From Akkermansiaceae bacterium (GTDB lineage: Bacteria > Verrucomicrobiota > Verrucomicrobiia > Verrucomicrobiales > Akkermansiaceae), in NCBI GenBank assembly GCA_024233115.1, contig JACKQB010000001.1, positions 558,001-622,000 on the forward strand: 64,000 nucleotides of DNA, read 5' to 3'. Positions within the stretch are counted from its first letter, which is position 1. Every line of letters begins with the position of its first letter. Below, one piece after another: positions 60,476 to 64,000 of this stretch. The notes beneath the pieces are model-generated. The model searched no databases. It had not been told where the DNA came from and was given only the letters and a program-made list of their open reading frames with translations. The translations under genes and the position numbers were made by a program.

Positions 60476-61908
60476 GAGGATTGGGAATGGCTGTTGTTCG
60501 TGAACATCATTTTTCCGAGCACGACGTAGAGGACGGCCGAGGCGAGCCACGCGGGGATCACGAGGTAGGCGGCAAAGACCCCCTGATAGAGCACCAGCCA
60601 GAGGCCGGGGACGGCGGGGATCAGCCAGGCGAGCAGCACCGCCGTGTTGAACGACGAGCGGGTGGCGTCCGCCGCGTCCTCGTGGAAGCCGAGCCGTTTG
60701 GCAAGGTAATGGTTGACAAAGATGATGCCGCCCATCGGCCCCAGGATCATGCCGTAGGTGCCGACGAAGCCGAGCAACTGGGCGGAGAGGTTGGGGAAGG
60801 CGCCGGCGCCGGTGGCCACCAGCCCGGCGAGCAGCACGCCGGTGGTGCGGGGCGCCCTGGGGAAAAGGGACTGGAATGCCAGGCCGGCGCGGTAGATCGT
60901 CGGGTTGGCGGTGGTCCATCCGGCGATGACCACGCAGATGATGCCGGTCCAGCCCAGCGCGTTCCAGGCGAGGAATCCGGGGTCCGCCTGGACTTTTCCG
61001 GCGCTGTTCACGGCGGCTCCGGGGTTGGTGGCAATCAGCGCCGCCAGCAGCAGTGCCGCGCAGATCCACGCCATGTAGTGGCCGAGGAACATACCCACGG
61101 AGGGCGCCCAGCCGGCGGATTTGGACCTGGTGAAGCGGAAGATCGAGAGATCCGCCATACCGAAGTGCATCGCGGCGTTGCAGAGCCAGGCGAAGACGAC
61201 GATTTTCCAGAACCCGAAGTTCTCCGGGCCGTTGGCGACCTGGACAAAGGCGACGCCGTCGTTCCAGACCGTGTTGAGCCGCTCGAACGAATGGGCGTCC
61301 ATCTGCGCGAGCGAGACGACCCCGCAGGCGGCAAACACGAGGATCATCCAGGGCGCGGCGATGTTGGCGAAGCGCGACACCATGTTGTATCCCGCGGCCG
61401 CGACCGCCGCGATGACGATGCCGACCACGGCCACGATGCCTGTGAAGCCCGCCCCGCTGAGACCGAAGGTGGCGTCCGGCACCTCGAAACGGATGTCGAA
61501 GGGCACCCCGACGGCGGATGCCGACACCGTGATCATCGCCCCGGCAAGGAAACAGAACAGTACGCCGTTGGTGACGTTGTAGATTTTCACCATGTTGCGC
61601 CCGGCGATTTTCTCCAACTGGAAATAGAGGGTCAGGCGGCGGTTCATGGCGATCGGCAGCACCAGGTAGCGCCATGTGAGTACGGCGAGGATGTTTCCTA
61701 ACAACAGGCCGAACATCAGGTCCTTGAGGGAGGCGCCCGCGGCGAGAAACAGGGGGCCGATCATGAACTCCGTGCCCGCGGCGTGCTCGCCGGCGTACAT
61801 CCCCCAGAACGCCTTGGGGCCTTTCCAGGCTTTTTGCGGCACGGGCTCGCGCTCGTATTCACCGCCGACGATTTCATCGACCGCATCCTCGTCTGTGTGT
61901 ACTGTCAT
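60472..61908 (-). CDS. NCS1-like (cytosine/purine permease family) transporter
   Basis: 478 aa from the ATG at 61908, with about 12 hydrophobic helices. Features include MYAGEHAAGTEFMIGPLFLA near the N-terminus, a Gly-rich helix GFTGIVAVVGIVIAAVAAAG, MADLSIFRF after helix 6, and GWTTANPTIYRAGLAFQ in the second half. NCS1 proteins are sodium or proton symporters for nucleobases, allantoin or related compounds. Next to GH78 and ThuA the substrate may rather be a glycan-derived compound. A frame extension to 61965 is rejected because the conserved acidic cytoplasmic N-terminus starts at the chosen ATG. Confidence 0.75.
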   Translation of the reverse strand: MTVHTDEDAVDEIVGGEYEREPVPQKAWKGPKAFWGMYAGEHAAGTEFMIGPLFLAAGASLKDLMFGLLLGNILAVLTWRYLVLPIAMNRRLTLYFQLEKIAGRNMVKIYNVTNGVLFCFLAGAMITVSASAVGVPFDIRFEVPDATFGLSGAGFTGIVAVVGIVIAAVAAAGYNMVSRFANIAAPWMILVFAACGVVSLAQMDAHSFERLNTVWNDGVAFVQVANGPENFGFWKIVVFAWLCNAAMHFGMADLSIFRFTRSKSAGWAPSVGMFLGHYMAWICAALLLAALIATNPGAAVNSAGKVQADPGFLAWNALGWTGIICVVIAGWTTANPTIYRAGLAFQSLFPRAPRTTGVLLAGLVATGAGAFPNLSAQLLGFVGTYGMILGPMGGIIFVNHYLAKRLGFHEDAADATRSSFNTAVLLAWLIPAVPGLWLVLYQGVFAAYLVIPAWLASAVLYVVLGKMMFTNNSHSQSS

Positions 61909-62049
61909 GGGGTAATTGGGTGGGTAGTGGTTGATAGGAAAAAGTAAAAACTGCGGCAGTAACAATTACAGATGGGAAAGGTTTCTTGTTTGCTGGCAAG
62001 CAAGTCTATGTATGGGAAGCGGTTTAAGGCATCGCCTTCAGGGGGGGCA

Positions 62050-63027
62050 TCACGGCTTGGCGCCGGCCGGGGTCTTGAGGACGAACTTCCGTTGCACGTT
62101 TTTCTCCGCGGTGGGAAAGTCCGCGGGGATCGGCTGGGTGACCTTGCCGGTGGCGGCCCATTCCACCCCGCGTGTGAACGAGACGATGAATCCGACACCT
62201 TCGAAGGAATAGTCGTCATGCCCGAGGGTGGTGTGGAACACGCGGCCCTTGTGGTAGTCGAGGACCATGAGGATGGGCTCGTGGCGGTCCGTGGGTGGTT
62301 TGCCCGAGCTGTCTTTGCCGGTGGCGAGAATGGTCATGTTCTGTGCCGGTCCACGGAGTTTGGCGTAGCACTCGTCCTTGGAGGTCAGCCAGTTTTTGGG
62401 CATGCCCTTGGTGATCGGGTGATCGGTGACACGCACGGTGATGGGGATGTTGTGCTGCGGGCCGTGGGTGCCGGCGCTGCCCTTCGAGGTGTCGTGGATG
62501 AGTTTGCCGTCGTTGTTGTAATAGACATAAGGGCCGTCTTTCTCATTGCGACCGTCCCAGCCGCCGAGGCCGATCATCTTGTTGTACTCCGCCCATTTTC
62601 CGAACGAGTTGTCGGCGGCGTGAACGGAGACAAAGCCGCCGCCCTCCTGCATGTATTTTTCAAACGCCCTCTGGGTGGCCTCCGGCCAGTTCGCGGCACC
62701 CCAGCCGAAGTTGGAGATCACCACATCGTAGTCGGAGAATTGCGGGCTGAAACCAGGGTCCGGCTTGGATTTGTTGAGATCCTGGGTTTTACCGGCGTCC
62801 GCCAGGGGAAGGAATGCTTTTTCGCGATTGCCATTCCAGGTGAAGCAGGTGCGGATGACCTTGACGTCAAACAGGCCGGTGTCCTCCAGATACTGTTTCA
62901 TCATGATCGTGGACTTCGGCCACACCGCGTGGTTGTTCTGGCCGTCGATGATGAGCGCTTTCAGTTTGGCGTCGGCGTGGTGAGGCAGTAATAGGACGGT
63001 TACAAGACAGAGTAGTGCGGTTTTCAT
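62050..63027 (-). CDS. secreted ThuA-domain protein
   Basis: 325 aa with signal ALLCLVTVLLLPHHADA. The ThuA fold (glutamine-amidotransferase-like) begins KALIIDGQNNHAVWPKSTIM. SDYDVVISNFGWG, GGGFVSVHAADNSFG and GRVFHTTLGHDDYSFEG follow, all typical of the family. ThuA was first linked to trehalose use in rhizobia; in Verrucomicrobia and Planctomycetes secreted ThuA proteins abound near sulfatases and glycoside genes. The catalytic role is not established. It is 141 nt upstream of the permease gene on the same strand. Confidence 0.88.
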   Translation of the reverse strand: MKTALLCLVTVLLLPHHADAKLKALIIDGQNNHAVWPKSTIMMKQYLEDTGLFDVKVIRTCFTWNGNREKAFLPLADAGKTQDLNKSKPDPGFSPQFSDYDVVISNFGWGAANWPEATQRAFEKYMQEGGGFVSVHAADNSFGKWAEYNKMIGLGGWDGRNEKDGPYVYYNNDGKLIHDTSKGSAGTHGPQHNIPITVRVTDHPITKGMPKNWLTSKDECYAKLRGPAQNMTILATGKDSSGKPPTDRHEPILMVLDYHKGRVFHTTLGHDDYSFEGVGFIVSFTRGVEWAATGKVTQPIPADFPTAEKNVQRKFVLKTPAGAKP

Positions 63028-63486
63028 AGTGATGGTTTTTTGATGAGAGGGTGAGTGAACCCGGTGACAAGGCTACGATCATCAAAGTGATCTATTTTCA
63101 GAAAAGAGTAGGAGCTTACCGGAGGAAGGCAAGCTGATAAGGCGGAACGATTCATTCATTATAGGATGTTCTTTCATAGAGAGCGTTCAAGTGGGGGGCG
63201 GTAGGGGATGTCTGCCGCACTGGTCGGAATCCGCAGGTGGCGGTCGGGGGTTACTCGAACCAAACATGCGGTTCTACCGAGCGTCAGGCTTCCCAGACTC
63301 TAACCATTTGAAGAGCTGGTTCTATGCATCATGCTGTGAATGGCCTGGGGGGCTCTGCAATCTCTTGTTTTGTCTATAAAATCCCCGGTTTGGCGCCAGG
63401 CTGGTCCGGTTTTTTCATTGCAAATGAAAATAAAAAACCAAGAATGGAGCTAGGGTTGCCCTCACACATCGTCAACTAACAGCAAT
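63028..63486. other. non-coding gap before the sulfatase
   Basis: 459 bases between the divergent ThuA and sulfatase genes. Apart from the hairpin at 63408-63439 I see no gene, tRNA or clear promoter. Short frames in it have no conserved features. Confidence 0.4.
63408..63439. terminator. AT-rich hairpin, possible terminator or leader structure
   Basis: GGTTTTTT (63408-63415) pairs with AAAAAACC (63432-63439), and inside it CATT pairs with AATG around gca. It lies 47 nt before the sulfatase start. Function is uncertain. Confidence 0.3.
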
Positions 63487-64000
63487 ATGATGAATCCATT
63501 CCCACTTAAACCGCTCTGGTCAGGATTAGCGGTATGTCTCGTTGCCGCGTCAACCATTGCAGCAGCTCCCAATGTGATCATTGTGATCACCGATGACCAG
63601 GGATATGGTGATTTTGGTTTTACCGGTAATCCCGCGATCAAAACTCCCAGCATTGATAAACTTCGGGCACAGGGAACATTGCTTGATAATTTCCATGTCG
63701 ACCCCACCTGTGCGCCTACACGATCGGCCCTCATGACAGGGCGTTATTCTAACAGGGTTGGTGTATGGCACACGGTGCAGGGTCGGAGCATGCTGCGTCG
63801 TCGGGAGGTCACCATGGCGGATGTGTTCAGTAAAAACGGATATGTGACCGGACTGTTTGGAAAGTGGCACCTGGGTGATTGTTATCCATACCGGCCCGAG
63901 GACCGCGGCTTCAAGCACGCCGTTTACCATGCCGCTGGTGGGGTGGGGCAGGCGCCTGACTACTGGGGCAATGATTATTTTGACGATACCTACAGCGTGA
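63487..64000 (+). CDS. secreted sulfatase (S1 family), 3' end outside window
   Basis: The first 171 codons of a sulfatase run to the right edge. The signal peptide is LAVCLVAASTIAAA; the metal site VIIVITDDQGYGDFG and the formylglycine motif CAPTR (in TCAPTRSALMTGR) are intact, then LFGKWHLGD and YHAAGGVGQAPDYWGNDYF. The last pattern resembles arylsulfatases acting on sulfated polysaccharides. Two ATGs are adjacent (63487, 63490). With the ThuA, permease and GH78-like genes it makes the second carbohydrate locus of the window. Confidence 0.9.
   Translation, partial: MMNPFPLKPLWSGLAVCLVAASTIAAAPNVIIVITDDQGYGDFGFTGNPAIKTPSIDKLRAQGTLLDNFHVDPTCAPTRSALMTGRYSNRVGVWHTVQGRSMLRRREVTMADVFSKNGYVTGLFGKWHLGDCYPYRPEDRGFKHAVYHAAGGVGQAPDYWGNDYFDDTYSV

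Noticed and set aside
58608..60503. Long open frame (631 codons) on the plus strand opposite the GH78-like gene
   Set aside because: Low-complexity Gly/Ala/Val/Asp composition typical of antisense shadows of GC-rich genes; the minus strand carries clear GH78 motifs.
60299..61675. 458-codon Arg/His-rich minus-strand frame
   Set aside because: Alternative frame of the NCS1-like permease; only its last 58 codons, starting at 60475, are accepted as a separate gene.

Overview
The window looks like a chromosome segment of a Verrucomicrobiota bacterium, probably of the marine or polysaccharide-degrading Verrucomicrobiales/Akkermansiaceae type. This rests on gene content: three formylglycine-type sulfatases, a polysaccharide lyase, a GH78-like enzyme, ThuA and DUF5703 proteins, a flotillin-like FloA, and housekeeping genes in a GC-rich background. 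No rRNA marker is present, so the assignment is an inference.

Layout. 1-8.1 kb: a leftward cluster of FloA-like flotillin, a small anchored protein, an LptF/LptG permease and a SulP transporter cut by the window edge; then a small lipoprotein, a UbiA-like membrane protein, a SprT-like metalloprotein, a DUF3817 protein and a ChrA chromate transporter. 8.2-12.8 kb: an AT-rich foreign islet. It contains two orphan RHS C-terminal tips fused head to head at the conserved YRYYDP coding site, each followed by a lipoprotein or secreted protein that may be its immunity partner. It also holds an IS256-type transposase and an IS110 remnant, and it is bounded by inverted arrays of an 11-bp repeat. 12.9-15.9 kb: cytochrome oxidase assembly genes (heme O synthase, two SCO-like proteins of which one has lost its cysteines, DUF420). 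15.9-27.3 kb: nitronate monooxygenase, phosphoesterase, sulfatase, RhlE-type helicase, tsf-rpsB, a Wza-like export protein, HicBA, an ATP-grasp-like unknown and a PagL-like barrel.

27.5-36.3 kb: a carbohydrate locus with a DUF5703 protein, a sulfatase and a very large modular PL8-type lyase. 36.5-49.4 kb: trpG-trpE, a ClC channel, Tex, a decayed RES/Xre toxin-antitoxin pair with a possible HEPN protein, GlpX, a GNAT acetyltransferase, an Xaa-Pro aminopeptidase and an I78-like inhibitor. 49.4-58.3 kb: a decayed endonuclease I gene, tRNA-Arg(CCT), then an 8.4-kb island between perfect 36-bp direct repeats. The island carries hsdR-hsdM-hsdS directly followed by a GHKL-ATPase gene and a DUF4325 STAS-like gene, plus three tiny opposing genes. 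58.4-64 kb: a second carbohydrate locus (GH78-like, NCS1-type permease with a small membrane partner, ThuA, and the start of a third sulfatase).

The best candidates for an undescribed system are the five-gene type I restriction operon with an anti-sigma-kinase-like switch pair, the tiny paralogous genes beside it, and the inverted RHS tip pair.
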